Below are positions 19,569-30,556 of a DNA stretch of 38,131 nt, in pieces (positions within the stretch are counted from its first letter, which is position 1; every line of letters begins with the position of its first letter). Source of the stretch: Basidiobolus ranarum (lineage: Eukaryota > Basidiobolomycota > Basidiobolomycetes > Basidiobolales); contig JASJQH010006925.1 in assembly GCA_040143965.1 (NCBI GenBank), forward strand, positions 1 to 38,131, read 5' to 3'. The notes under the pieces are model-generated. The model saw only the letters and a list, made by a program, of their open reading frames with translations. It searched no databases and was not told where the DNA came from. Position numbers and translations under genes: made by a program.

Positions 19569-21812
19569 TTAGAAGTTTCCTTCGGGACAAATCATTCGTT
19601 TGTAGTCCTTAATGCCTTCACCGGTGAATTTGGTGAGCTTGTGTTTATCACAAACCCAAATTTCATTACACACCGAGTCAATGAAACGTTCGTCGTGAGA
19701 AACAACTGCGACACCACCAGTAAACTGTTTGAGGGCATTTGTCAGTGCATCGATAGAGTCCATATCCAAGTGATTGGTAGGCTAAGCGATTACAAATAGA
19801 TTAGTTTAAAAGTGAGCAAAGTGATGAGCGAAATGGATTTCATGACTTACTTCATCAAGTACCAAGAAGTGTGGATCTTGAATGGCTAAACATGCGAAAG
19901 CAACTCTACTCTTTTGACCACCGGAAAGGGTTTGGATAGCTTGCAGACCGACCATACCGGAGATACCGAATTTACCAAGGTAGCGTCTATATTCTTCCTC
20001 AGTACGTCCAGGGTAAGCCACAGCCATGTATGCGACTGCGGAAAGATTGAGATCAAGTTGGTCAACGTGATGCTGAGTAAAGTAAGCAAGACGAAGACGT
20101 CCATGTCTGTGAACTAAACCAGTTCTTGGCTCCAATTGGCCAATCAAGAGCTTGAGCATAGTGGATTTACCAGCACCGTTAGGACCAACGACAGCGATAC
20201 GAGAGTCCATTTGCATATCAAAGCTCACACCACTAAGAATAGTCTGACCATTGTTATATCCGAAAGTTACTTCGTTCATTTGCAAGATTGGAGGACTCAA
20301 CTTCTCAGTCTCAGGGAAACTGAATGTTACAATGGTCTCATCCTCAGGTTTCTCAAGCTCTGGTAGTTTCTCCAAAATCTTGATTTTACTCTGAGCTTGA
20401 GCAGCACGCTTAGCATTGAATCTCCAACGGTCGATGAAGTCTTGAAGATGTTGACGATATTGAAGTTGTGATTCATATTCGCGGAGTTGGTTTTTACGAC
20501 GTTCTTCTTTAGTGGCATAGAATTGAGTGAAGTTTCCTTTATAGTAGTCGAGTTTCTCAGAGTGTTGATGAAGAATGTCAGTAGCAACTTCATCCAAAAA
20601 CTCTCTGTCGTGAGATACGACAAGCAAGGAGTTGGGCCATGTCTTCAAATATGATTCCAACCATACCACCGCTGGGATATCCAACATATTGGTAGGTTCA
20701 TCAAGTAACAGAAGATCTGGTTTACAGAAGAGTGCACGAGCAAGAGAGAGACGCATACGCCAACCACCAGAGAATGAAGAGGTGGGGTTGCGAATCTGAT
20801 CAACTCGGAAGCCTAAACCAGAAAGGATAGCTGCAGCTCTAGCCTCAGCCTTATCTGACTCAATATCATTAAGCTTAGAGTAAACTTCACGCAACTTAAG
20901 TTCAATTTCTCCTTTTTCATCTTCGGCTTCATCAGTTTTGCTATCAGCCTGTTCTAATTCCGACATTCTTGAAGTTAACTGTCTCTCTTCGGCCAACAAG
21001 TGCTCACGGAAGTAATCAGCTTTGAGTACAGATACAATAGCAGGGGTGTCATCTCCAGCCATTTCTTGCTCAACATGAAGAATACTGATATGAGTAGGAA
21101 TACTCACTTCACGCTTAGAAATGGTACGAAGAAGAGTGGATTTTCCGATACCGTTTCTACCGATAAGACCGTAACGTCTACCGAATGCGAGAGTAAGGGA
21201 AGCATTAGTAAGAATACGTTTACCAGCAAAGGAAATATCGAAGTTTTCCAATTTGATATCCTTGGATTTTCCACGGGTAGTGGTATAATCGAGAATAGGG
21301 TTGATAGAAAGAAGTTCAACTTCATCTTGTTTAAGAATCAATTTACTAGCTTCATAATTGGATTTACGTTCTCTCTTAAGTAGTTTCTCTCGAATCTTCT
21401 TCTCAGCCTTCTCTAACTTCTTTTGGTCTACTTGGGAGGCCATCTTTCTACCACTAACAGCTTCCAAATCAATATTTCTAGCTGCCAATTTAGAAGTAGC
21501 TGAAATGTGACTTTGGGAGAGCATATGGATGGGAGTCTCCAGTTTGGTTAGACCACTAATCTTTTTTTCTTGGAGTACGCCGTGGTAGTCGAACATTTTA
21601 GTAAGTTCCTCACATAATTTCTTTACCAAATTAACGTCACCACCGGCATCAACTAGCATAGGGCCTACAAATTCATTGACTGAAGCGTCTTCGTCTTCAT
21701 TTTGAGGCTCTGATAACCAGCCCAGGAGATATTCTACAATAGGATCATCCACATTGGGAACTGCCTTACGAATCAAACTCTCAGCTTTTGCGGTTTTCGT
21801 TTCTGCTACCAT
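19569..21812 (-). CDS. GCN20: ABC-F ATPase Gcn20/ABCF3
   Basis: Soluble twin-ATPase protein without membrane domain; yeast Gcn20 works with Gcn1 on stalled ribosomes to activate the eIF2-alpha kinase Gcn2. Exons 19851-21812 and 19569-19781 give 724 residues (yeast 752). The N-terminal 180 residues (helical, Gcn1-binding region in yeast) are followed by ABC domain 1: GRNGIGKST at 218-226, SFSGGW at 347-352, LLLLDEPTNMLD from 367. A charged ABC-F linker with RWRFNAKRAAQAQSKI at about 463-478 comes next, then ABC domain 2: GPNGAGKST at 543-551, TLSGGQKSR at 628-636, and VLDEPTNHLD, split exactly by the intron. The N-terminal region separates it from ABCF1 and ABCF2. It is divergent from SSL1 across a 436 nt spacer. 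Confidence 0.96.
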
Positions 21813-22248
21813 ATTTTCAAAAGAGAATTGAAGGGGAATTTAGTGAACGAATACTAGTTCTATGCACTGGACAATTCTAGCGTTAGTTGACACTATTACC
21901 TAGATTAGTATCTAGTATGAAAAAAATGACCAGTTACCTTGACCAAGCATCATCAATGTGAATATTGAAGGGGTTTTTTTTTTAGAAGTCAATAGATCTG
22001 AGAGTTTTGGTTTGTTTGAAAATTAGCTAATTTAAGTCTCAAATAGGATTATTTAAAGCCACTCTCCCATTGAATTTTTCAAGTAAGCGTACAGATATGT
22101 CAATGAAAATAGGATAATATTCGTCACCAAATCATGTGATATTTTTTGAAATTAACAGTAAGATATATGTTGTACCCTTCATGGCTGAGAATGCGGTAGG
22201 TTGCTTGAGGCTAGTTCTAGAAGAAAAAACCTCATTCCTCTCTAAAAT
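21813..22248. promoter_or_regulatory. Divergent GCN20-SSL1 promoter region
   Basis: 436 nt, AT-rich, with a T-run near 21970. No TATA box or known element stands out. It must supply promoters to both genes. Confidence 0.55.
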
Positions 22249-23866
22249 ATGTCACAAGCCAGTAAACCACCTCAAATACAAGAAATAGAGGACGATGATG
22301 ATGCCAATAATAATAATTTAGGGTACGCCTGGGAAGAAGAATATAAAAGAAGTTGGGATGTGGTACAAGAGGATGAACAAGGTTCACTTCGAAGTGTGGT
22401 TGCCAATTTACAACAACAAAAGCGTAGACGGTGAGTTAGTTTATTCTCTTCCCTTACTCGAATCATAGTCAATAAAATTGGAGGTTTCAATTCTTTTTCT
22501 GAAAACCACCGTTTTAATGGAAATTTTTTCTTCTTCCACTTAGTCTTTTACGTGATACTTCGACTATTCGACGTGGAATCATTCGTCACTTGTACTTAAT
22601 CTTGGATATGTCGGCTGATATGATGGAAAAAGATTACCGTCCACACAGGTTGGGTTTAACTGTAAATTACGTGGAAGCTTTTATTCTGGAGTATTTCGAC
22701 CAGAACCCTATCAGTCAAATCGGTTTGATCATTACTCGAGATGGAATTGCTGAGAAGTTAACTGAGTTGAGTGGTATGTTGACAACACTGGATAACGATG
22801 TGTGTTGATAGCCATTCTAAGCTAATATTCTTTGTTGGACATCTAGGCAACCCTATGGATCATATCCGAGCAATTAGAAACAAAAACAACCAAGATTGTG
22901 TTGGTGAACCGTCACTCCAAAATGCTCTAGAAATGGCGAGAAATGCACTCAGGTTCGATCAACATTCAATAGTGAATACCATAGAACTTAGCTAAAGCAC
23001 AAAGCGAACTATTTTCTAATCGAATTCTTCATAGTCATGTACCTTCCCATGGATCACGGGAGATTCTGGTGATTTTTGGTTCATTAACAACTTGCGATCC
23101 CGGGAATATTCACGAAACCATCCAGTTGCTTAAAAACGAAGAGATACGGTGTTCAATGGTTCAATTATCAGCAGAGGTTCAGGTATTCAAGACTCTGTGT
23201 AAAGAAACGGGTGGAAAATTTTCAGTCGCCATGAATGACATGCACTATAGAGATATCATGTTTGAAACCATCCCACCACCTCCCACTACCACTGCCAATA
23301 GCTCATCGAATTTAGTGAAGATGGGATTCCCCACACGAATTGTAGAATCTATTCCATCGTTTTGTGTATGGTAAGGTTGGACTTGCGTTTGTCAGTTGGC
23401 CAAGTACTGAACTCAAATAACTCCTTCATCCCTAGCCATCAAAAACCTGTTCTTGGTGGCTTTGTGTGTCCTAGATGCAAATCCAAGATTTGTGAACTAC
23501 CTACCGATTGCGACGTGTGCAATTTAACCCTAGTCTCCAGTCCACATTTAGCGCGTTCATACCATCATTTATTCCCAGTGGAAAATTTCGTTGATGTCGA
23601 CATTGCTCAGTAAGTCCCTCAGTTGTTAACACCACCCACGCATACACGTACTAACATTCATTGTATTAACCAGATGCACTAGTACTTGCTGTTTTGCTTG
23701 TCAAATGACTTTTGAGAACAAGCGAGACGATACCACCGAAGAGAATCTACTGTCCGATATTACACCTCGTTTTCAATGTCCCAAATGTAAAGAGCATTTT
23801 TGCATTGAATGCGATTTGTTTTCTCATGATATCTTACACAACTGTCCTGGTTGTTCACAGAAATGA
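22249..23866 (+). CDS. SSL1: TFIIH core subunit Ssl1/p44
   Basis: Subunit of the TFIIH core used in RNA polymerase II initiation and nucleotide excision repair; p44 stimulates the XPD helicase. Six exons: 22249-22430, 22544-22773, 22847-22952, 23035-23370, 23436-23609 and 23674-23866, 406 residues (human p44 395). The acidic N-terminus has GYAWEEEYKRSW. A VWA-like domain begins RRGIIRHLYLILDMSADM (D82-x-S84) and runs through FGSLTTCDPGNI, then MGFPTRIVESIPSFC. The zinc-binding C-terminus has CPRCKSKICELP, SSPHLARSYHHLFP, CFACQ, and a C4-type end with CPKCKEHFCIECDLF and HNCPGC. All borders are GT-AG and all phases agree. It ends 395 nt before the serpin fossil. Confidence 0.96.
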
Positions 23867-24261
23867 CTTCTCTTACATTATCAATAGAAAGTGAAGCTTT
23901 GTAAAATATGCCCTTGGTCTTACTAACTTCTAATCCTTTTACGATGGATTTGAGTCACAAGCCTTAGTTTGGAATAAATGAGCCTTCATACACACGTTAG
24001 AAATAAGCCCATTTACTTTCATACACATCTACAATATTTCACAACCCCTTCCAAACGCCAGTAAATAAATCGAATATTCTAAACCTTGAGTGTTGCTTCT
24101 GTTTCAACCAGTTCTAATTCTAATCCCTCACAAGGTTAATGCGAGTTTCTAAAAATAATGAAATCATCCTAGGCGTAGAATGTCCCGATGTGGTAGTATC
24201 TCAAGTTAAGATTTAGAAAGCTCGAAAGGTTCATTTATGCACTCCAATTTCACTTATTTAT
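23867..24261. other. SSL1 downstream spacer
   Basis: This 395 nt AT-rich stretch shows no gene. It could contain the remains of the promoter of the decayed serpin gene that follows. Confidence 0.5.
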
Positions 24262-25190
24262 ATGTTTACTATAGTAGAAGAGGATCACTTTCTTTACAAA
24301 AGTACTCCTAACGTCTCTAACAAGCTATCTCGTGATTTAAGTCCAACAAAAGGAAATATTCTATATGAAAATATTAAATTATTTTGAGCTAGAAGACCGA
24401 AAGAAAGCGTCAAACAGTCTCAACTCTGTAATGAAAACCATTCCTCAGATTTATCTTACCCTAGTTGAGAAGGATCCTTCCGAGAAAGAGAGAACCGACC
24501 TTTATAGTAAGCAATTCTATTGGGAGAAACCACATATTATCCTTCCAAGTCGATAGGATGAAAGAACTTTTTGAAACTGAGTTTTTCAGTCCCTGAGAAT
24601 GGTCAACAAGTGAACGAATGGTTCGAGAAGAAAACACACGATCGTTTGGTACGACCCTTTGAAGATGATAAGGCCTTTTCTCAAAGTAATATCATATTAC
24701 TTAATTCCGTAAGAAGCAGAAACCATTATGACAAGATAAATTTGGTGCTAGTATAATTCTTCCAAGAGAGGTTTACTTTTCAAGAAGCAGAAACCATTAT
24801 GACACCTGAAGATTGGTATTTCATATTTTTAGAATGTACCATAAAAAAGGAAGGAAACGTTTTTCTCCCAAGATTCGGGCTGGAGTAAAGTTTAAAGTTA
24901 AGTGAAAGACTTCAACAGTTTGGTATTCAAAAATAATTCGACAGAAAACAATCTGACTTGACTGAAATCTCCTCACTACCCATAGTAGTGAAGGAAGTAA
25001 ATCATAAATGAAGGAAACAGATGACTTGATTTGCTTATTCTGCTGATTTAAAATGGAAATGAATCTTGCGAGTGCATTTACTGCTGTCATCATGCTAGCT
25101 ATATTTCATGGCAATTTCATCACCTTTTAATTTTGAATGCATTAGCATTTTATTTTTGAATTCACAGATCGTAGCTATGTTCAAGATCCA
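24262..25190 (+). pseudogene. Decayed serpin gene
   Basis: Serpins are suicide inhibitors of serine or cysteine proteases. Serpin landmarks appear in the right order on the plus strand, but scattered over all three frames with stops between them. First, NKLSRDLSPTKGNIL from about 24319, like the start of helix A to strand 6B. Then KILNYFELED near 24368. Then a helix-F type segment QQVNEWFEKKTHDRL from about 24604, followed by SNIILLNSV. Then TPEDW and VFLPRFGLE near 24805-24886, the LPxFxxE signature. Then SDLTEISSL near 24950, VVKEVNHK, the hinge-like ASAFTAVIM near 25069-25095, and HFIFEFTDRS near 25145-25175, the C-terminal core strand. The breast region between NSV and TPEDW is largely missing, where a 23 bp direct repeat sits. 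The disruptions are too close together to be introns. I read it as a dead gene of the host genome. Confidence 0.72.
24711..24804. repeat. 23 bp direct repeat inside the serpin fossil
   Basis: AAGAAGCAGAAACCATTATG plus ACA occurs at 24711-24733 and identically at 24782-24804, 71 nt apart. It flanks the point where the serpin similarity jumps from NSV to TPEDW, so it may mark the rearrangement that removed the middle of the gene. Confidence 0.9.
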
Positions 25191-25275
25191 CATTGAAATA
25201 AAGCTCATATCATTAATGTTAGGTAAGATTGTTTATTGTATAATGAATGGGAATGCAACAATTGAATAAAAAGAG

Positions 25276-25728
25276 TTAATGTTCGCAGTGAGTCTTGTAA
25301 GCATCTTCGTCCATCAAACCATCTAATTCAGCAACATCAGCAAGCTTGATCTTGCAAAGCCAGCCTTCGTCTTCGGGAGAGGTGTTAATCAAACCAGGGT
25401 TAGAATCTAAAGCGCCATTGGACTCTACAATCTCACCAGCAAGAGGGGAGTAAATGTCAGAGGCAGCTTTGACTGATTCGACGGCACCAATTTGGGCATT
25501 GGCTTCGACAACAGCTCCAGTTTCGGGAATATCTACGAAGACAACATCACCTAAGGCCTTTTGAGCGTAGTCGGTGACACCAACGGTACCAACACCATCA
25601 GTAACTGAGACCCATTCATGGTCTTCGGTATATTTCTTGATGGTAGAGTAGTAAGCAGCTCTGTGGAGAGGGGAGGCTCTAACAGAGAAGTTACGGAAAA
25701 GAGAGAAGGAGAAGGTACGAAGAGACAT
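25276..25728 (-). CDS. GCV3: Glycine cleavage system H protein, mitochondrial
   Basis: Lipoyl carrier of the glycine cleavage complex; its swinging lipoyl arm moves the aminomethyl group between the P, T and L proteins in the mitochondrial matrix. One exon, 150 residues. Residues 1-28 are an Arg/Ser-rich amphipathic presequence (MSLRTFSFSLFRNFSVRA). The mature part starts near STIKKYTEDHEW, typical of H proteins. The lipoylated lysine is K87 in GAVESVKAASDIYSP. The C-terminal GLMDEDAYKTHCEH is also typical. Length and motifs match the family with no break. Confidence 0.96.
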   Translation of the reverse strand: MSLRTFSFSLFRNFSVRASPLHRAAYYSTIKKYTEDHEWVSVTDGVGTVGVTDYAQKALGDVVFVDIPETGAVVEANAQIGAVESVKAASDIYSPLAGEIVESNGALDSNPGLINTSPEDEGWLCKIKLADVAELDGLMDEDAYKTHCEH

Positions 25729-26094
25729 TTTTCAAAATGGTGAGGAAATTCATGAGGACAGAGTCTAGTTTAATAGTGGTTGACGTATCACCCCCAATTT
25801 GGACCCAACCAAACATTGACCAATGCAAAAGTGGGCTCCATAGATAATATTCAAATCATTCCTTATACTGTCACGGTGATACCAGCAGATGAGATACTGA
25901 TTGGACTGATTATCTTGGAACTGCTTAATTGATCGATTCTTAATTGAATTTTGGCGATTATCTTATATTTGTAACCGATCTCGAGTTTGAGTTCATGGGA
26001 AAGCGTATATAAAAGCGTACATAAAACCATATAAAACGGGATTTTATTAGGCTAATTGCTATGAAGTATATGTACATCTAGGTGGATTTACAGT
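25729..26094. other. GCV3 upstream region and CNOT10 3' flank
   Basis: 366 nt, same-strand spacer with the GCV3 promoter. No clear element or gene is seen. Confidence 0.55.
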
Positions 26095-27848
26095 TCAGGT
26101 CTCCGTAGTGGTGATGATCTTTTTGGCCATAAATTTGTCCCCCATTTCCCAAGCACAATAGGCCCTTCCTACAGCGAAAAAGGTGTGCAACTTAGGATGG
26201 GATTTGGATATTTCTTCAGTTTCTTCTGGATTCATCATCTTTAGTAGCACTTGCGCATTACAGATGTAGCTAGCGGCTTTAGTGAGTTCATTTTCAGTCA
26301 TGCAGAGGCTAGGCGGTAGAGAGTTAGTTTAATGTATAAGGAACTATAGTGTTCGTCACACATACCGATTGGTCAGGGTGTTGCTAGTATCCTTGAGTAA
26401 TTTCTAATGATATGTGAGATTCAAGGCCATGCCAATTAATATAAAATGTTAACGATACCTTGACGGCATAGCGGTAGAGCAATCCCTCAGCACATCTCAC
26501 CCAAAACAGAGGGCTCCTGGGGTAGACTTTGGAATGAGCAATCTTTTGAAAACACTCATTAATCTGGCTCGGTTCATTACACATCAAGCTAGCCAGAGTG
26601 AAGTTCATCAATACTTGAAGGTATGTGGCATGTGAAAACTCTAAATCATTTTGGAGTTCTAGATAAAGCTATGAGAGTGAGTTGACCATACGATTCAAAA
26701 CAAAAATACAAACCATTTAATTCTTCTTCGCTGGTTTTGAGCGCATCTTCAATCTCGATAAGAACCGCCGAAAATAGACCTCGTGCTAGTTTGACTTCCC
26801 CTTGACAAAATGCGATACAACCAAGGTTGTTCTGCCTACATAGTTGGAACTTCTTCGCTTTCACTGGAGATCTAATGCGACCATGAATAATCCGACAAGT
26901 TTCCAAAAGATCCATTGCTCTCGTCATATCTCCCTTTGCATATTCTATTCTAGTAGCCAAATAGGCTGCAGTCAGATATCGCTCCAACTGATGATCGTTG
27001 TAATCGCTACTTTTATGATCTTCATCAAAACTTCGAGGTAACAACCTGTTTAACTGAACTCCGGCCGAATCGTACTTTCCTTCCTGTATGGAAATAAAAG
27101 CTCGAGTCAATGCGATTCTATATTTCGTGTTATCCAAGTCAAGTTTAGCTTTTCTATGGTTTGTACTAGAACTCCGAAGAGGTGTTATGGCGGACAAAAT
27201 TTCCTCGACTTGCTTCTGTACACCATCAGAAGAGGCTATTTCATCAGTTTTCCCAGTAAGTTTTGCCAACCACAAATCCTCCACTCTGTTGTTCGAGTCT
27301 TCTTGATTGGGTACTTCCTCAGATAAAATATGTTCACTTTCCACTAACATACTTTCTATCTTGTTTACTATACTCTCAGCTCTTTCTCCTTGGGAAATGT
27401 TCAAGTAAGCGTCCACCAACAACCATAAAATCTTCTGTCTAATATCCGAATTTAACCAATGACCATCTCCAGTATGACTAAGTATCAATTGGAGCAACTC
27501 AATGCACTCACTAAAACGACGCTGTTGAAAGCATAATATAGCTATGTTGTATTTCGTTACGACCAGATCAAGGATTCTTTTCTTTTTAGAGTTATAGAGA
27601 CCTCTCCCCGAAGGTATATCTGGGGGGAAATCGGTGACTAGAGTTTGTAATGAAGAGGCGACTTCAGCGATGGTAGTTGAAGAGCCTTTTAATAAATAAT
27701 TTATCAACTGTAAATTATGTAGTACTTTTACATCTTTATGTTGACGTAACCCTGATAATTCACGTAGGCATTTTTGTGAAGATAAATAGTCTCCTGCTTG
27801 ATAATATGCGGTGGCTGCTCGGGAAAGTGCAGTTTCTAAACTGGCCAT
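26095..27848 (-). CDS. CNOT10: CCR4-NOT complex subunit 10 (CNOT10) homolog
   Basis: TPR-type scaffold of the CCR4-NOT deadenylase; in animals CNOT10 pairs with CNOT11 and docks on the CNOT1 N-terminus. Exons 26714-27848, 26459-26658, 26366-26403 and 26095-26308 give 528 residues (human 744). It is made of helix pairs with TPR spacing. Segments that line up with human CNOT10: KYNIAILCFQQRRFSECIELL, ILWLLVDAYLNISQGERA, the NNLGCIAFCQGEVKLA helix, and SPLFWVRCAEGLLYRY. The start is ATG 27848, giving MASLETALSRAATAYYQAG; the frame is open upstream to 27911 but without ATG. CNOT10 is absent from budding yeast. The end of exon 1 has alternative nearby acceptors; I chose the one keeping frame (LNELQNDLEF). 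Confidence 0.82.
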
Positions 27849-27969
27849 ATGAAGGTGGTAACGTAGTGAATGATAAAGTGAAAGACAAATGACATAATTC
27901 CAACGTTTCAATAATAATCATAGATTTCAACTTACTGGTGAATTGAATCATTAATGAAATATGGTAATT

Positions 27970-27979
27970 GGGGGGGGGG
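27970..27979. repeat. G10 homopolymer
   Basis: Ten consecutive G in the 268 nt divergent promoter between CNOT10 and the flavin-reductase gene; unusual in this AT-rich DNA. Confidence 0.85.
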
Positions 27980-28116
27980 AGGACATCGAAGGAATACCCC
28001 CAAATGAAGTGATTAGAAGTCTTAATGACTAATCAAAAATCTTCTATCTTCAACACTTATCCTTGGAAACGGGATTTACTTTTGTGTACATATTATATAC
28101 TACAGAGGTTTTATCA

Positions 28117-28988
28117 ATGGCAATCATAAATCGTCTTTGGAATTTACGTATACCGCGTCAAGCTCAATACAAAAATATCTATCAGCCTCTTTTTTCGCGG
28201 TCTCTTTCTCAGAGTGTCTCTCTTCGTACGCCTGATTCAAACACCGTTCCAAAAGCTAAACATGGTACGAGTTCACCTCTTACCCCTACACCCATCAATT
28301 ACTTTAGAACTTAGCTTTTGGCCCAGTTTAAATGTACCAGCCCACTAACAAAACCACCTGCTAATAGATACCAGTTCAACGGCACAGGAGCTACGCTTAG
28401 CACTTCGTAATTTTGCATCTTCAGGTGCATAGACTATCCATATTTATTAGAAGAAGTTCCAACTTCACCTAGAACTTACTAACCCATAGATTTACCTCTT
28501 ACTTCACTCTAGTTGTGGTCATTACGACCACACATCCTACTCGACCCCAAGAGAAAGTAGGTATTACCTTAAGTTCGTTTACCTCGGTCTCGTTAAAGCC
28601 ACCGATTATCTCATTTTGTGTTAAACCACCCTCAAGATTCTCGAAAACTCTACATGAATCCAATAGATTTGTAGTCAACATATTAGGAACCAAACAAATT
28701 CCTTGTAGTCGAGCATTCTCCACACCCAATCTTCCACAAGATCCATTTGAGGAGATTTCTCACTCTCTCTGTCCTTATGGTAATCCAGTGTTGGATGGAA
28801 ACCTTGTAACACTACATTGCATCACTGAGCGTGTACTGGATGTTGGGGATCATGAAGTTTGGATGGGTGAAGTGATTCAAGTAGAAAACAATCATACAAC
28901 GAACGATTCCCCTTTAATTTATCATGATCGAAATTATGCCACCGTTAACGATGTCTTGACTTTAAGTCCAACCGAAGAAATCGACTAA
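28117..28988 (+). CDS. Flavin reductase-like (FMN-binding split-barrel) protein, probably mitochondrial
   Basis: Member of the flavin reductase-like domain family, whose members bind FMN and use NAD(P)H; the true substrate here is unknown. Exons 28117-28264, 28368-28424 and 28513-28988 give 226 residues. Residues 1-40 form a basic, Ser/Leu-rich, acid-free N-terminus (MAIINRLWNLRIPRQAQ) that looks like a mitochondrial presequence. The domain begins ELRLALRNFASSVVVITTTHP and continues with GITLSSFTSVSLKPPIISFC and PSRFSKTLHESNRFVVNILG, the typical FMN-binding pattern. It ends HEVWMGEVIQVE and PLIYHDRNYATV, also typical of the family. The start is ATG 28117, the first in frame. Exon 2 (57 nt) is supported only by phase and the family motif. 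Confidence 0.85.
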
Positions 28989-29117
28989 TCGAACACCCAT
29001 GTCGATACTGATCTGATACTAATCTCATACATCCACTCATCCACGCCCACAACATAAACATTAACATGCGAATAAAATTGATCTTCATTTTACTAGAGTA
29101 CATTGGTTGTTCCAAAT

Positions 29118-30400
29118 CTAACTATACATCCAATCCAGAACATTTGCCGTTCCTGTGTATATGTAGTAGGTTCCTTCCAATACGGTCCAACTTACACATG
29201 CTTCGCTTAGGAATCCATTCATTCCCAAGTAAAGCCCCTTCCAGCCTCGTTCGCGTAAGATAGAGAGAGCACAGTGGAACAGGCCAGAGTATTTGGTAGT
29301 GGATAAATTGGCATCTTGTGCAATCAAAGAATAAACGATAGTTTCCATTGGATATGTGATCAGTCTAGCTAACAGATGGCTACCAACTACGCACACCAAC
29401 TCTGGGAAGAAACTATGTAACATGGTTTCTCGTTTGTTGGATTTCTTAGTGGAAAGGAGCATTCGACAGAATCTTAAATGACATACTGCCTGAATATAAT
29501 CAAATATATAATGATGAATGTAGGCACTGATTAACGTAGTCCAGGGTATTCTTCCAACTTCTGGGTGAAATAAAGTGAGCCAAAAATCCACTGTCAACTT
29601 TTTGATACTGGAGAGTTCACTCTTTTTCGTGACCAATCTTGAATCATAGCCACCAAGACGTAACAACACCGAAGTACGGTAAAAAGGATATAACGGAATG
29701 TACAACAGAAAGTGCATACTAATTAAGATGTAAATTAAATGTGAGTCTCTTCAATACAGTGTATATATGTGAATATTCACCCTGCTATTCCAAGATCCCA
29801 GACTCGACGAGGGATAGTTGATTTACTCTTGAGTTGGTTCCCCTTGACACTCACTACATTGCATCCTGCTTCATATATAACAAAGGCACTTTGGCAGAGT
29901 AAGCCAGCACCATACCCAATCCACAAGGACTTGAGTCCCTCTTTACGTATCAGATCCTTTAAAATGTTCAAGTTATGGAAGGGATGTTGTTTCGCTAAAG
30001 AGGGATATCTGGTTGGGAACACCTAAAGGAAAAGAATTTTAGTAAGAAAATAAATGATATGACTTTGATGGGTAAATTCAATACTACCTGATGTCGATTT
30101 CGGATAGATATAAAGGGATATGATAGAAAAGAACTGGATACGAGAGAAGTTACTGCTGAAGTAAGTCCAAGAATATTTTCATATTGTTCTGGAATTCGTT
30201 GAGATGGTTAGATACTATGATAAAAAAGGATTCAATGGGTGAAATAATATACCTTTATTCTCGTTGGGAGTATTATAAAACCCTATTGAGGCAAGTATCT
30301 CGTTTTCGACATGTTGAACATCTGCTTCGGGTGTGCAGTTATCAGTAGGTAGAATGGGACGTGAACCAAAACCCAGTTCCCAGATAGCAGTCAATGTCAT
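29118..30400 (-). CDS. SLC25A46/Ugo1-like mitochondrial outer-membrane carrier-family protein
   Basis: Degenerate mitochondrial carrier-fold protein; SLC25A46 in animals and Ugo1 in yeast act in outer-membrane dynamics and fusion rather than transport. Exons 30253-30400, 30088-30188, 29781-30022 and 29118-29718 give 363 residues. Shared features with SLC25A46: ENILGLTSAVTSLVSSSFL (opening helix), a carrier-like LIRKEGLKSLWIGYGAGLL, then MHFLLYIPLYPFYRTSVL, and SFFPELVCVVGSHLLARL followed by ITYPMETIVYSL, like FPELIANF and YPLETVLHRL in human. It ends with GWKGLYLGMNGFL. Canonical PX[DE]XX[KR] motifs are degraded, as expected for this branch. ATG 30400 is the first in frame; the family often has a longer disordered N-terminus. 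I cannot decide between a Ugo1 and an SLC25A46 ortholog. Confidence 0.8.
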
Positions 30401-30556
30401 AAGTAAACTCTTGGAAAAAGGGAATAGCAATAAAGACTGTATAGGGAGGCTTATGTAAGTTACGCTTCAGTTTGGATAGTAATTTATATCAAATCTATAT
30501 CAAATCATTGGTATTCAATATCTAATACTAAATGCTATATTTATTGGTGATTATTC

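Noticed and set aside
22953-23034. tRNA-like B box (GGTTCGATC) in an SSL1 intron
   Set aside because: No A box and no cloverleaf; the intron is needed for the SSL1 frame. A similar GTTCGAATC at 11285 also lacks the rest of a tRNA.
24262-25190. Serpin region as an intact spliced gene
   Set aside because: The frame changes fall within a few dozen bases of each other, too close for introns of this genome, and a central part of the domain is absent.
27849-27911. 21-residue N-terminal extension of CNOT10
   Set aside because: It begins with TTG; ATG 27848 gives a normal start for the family.
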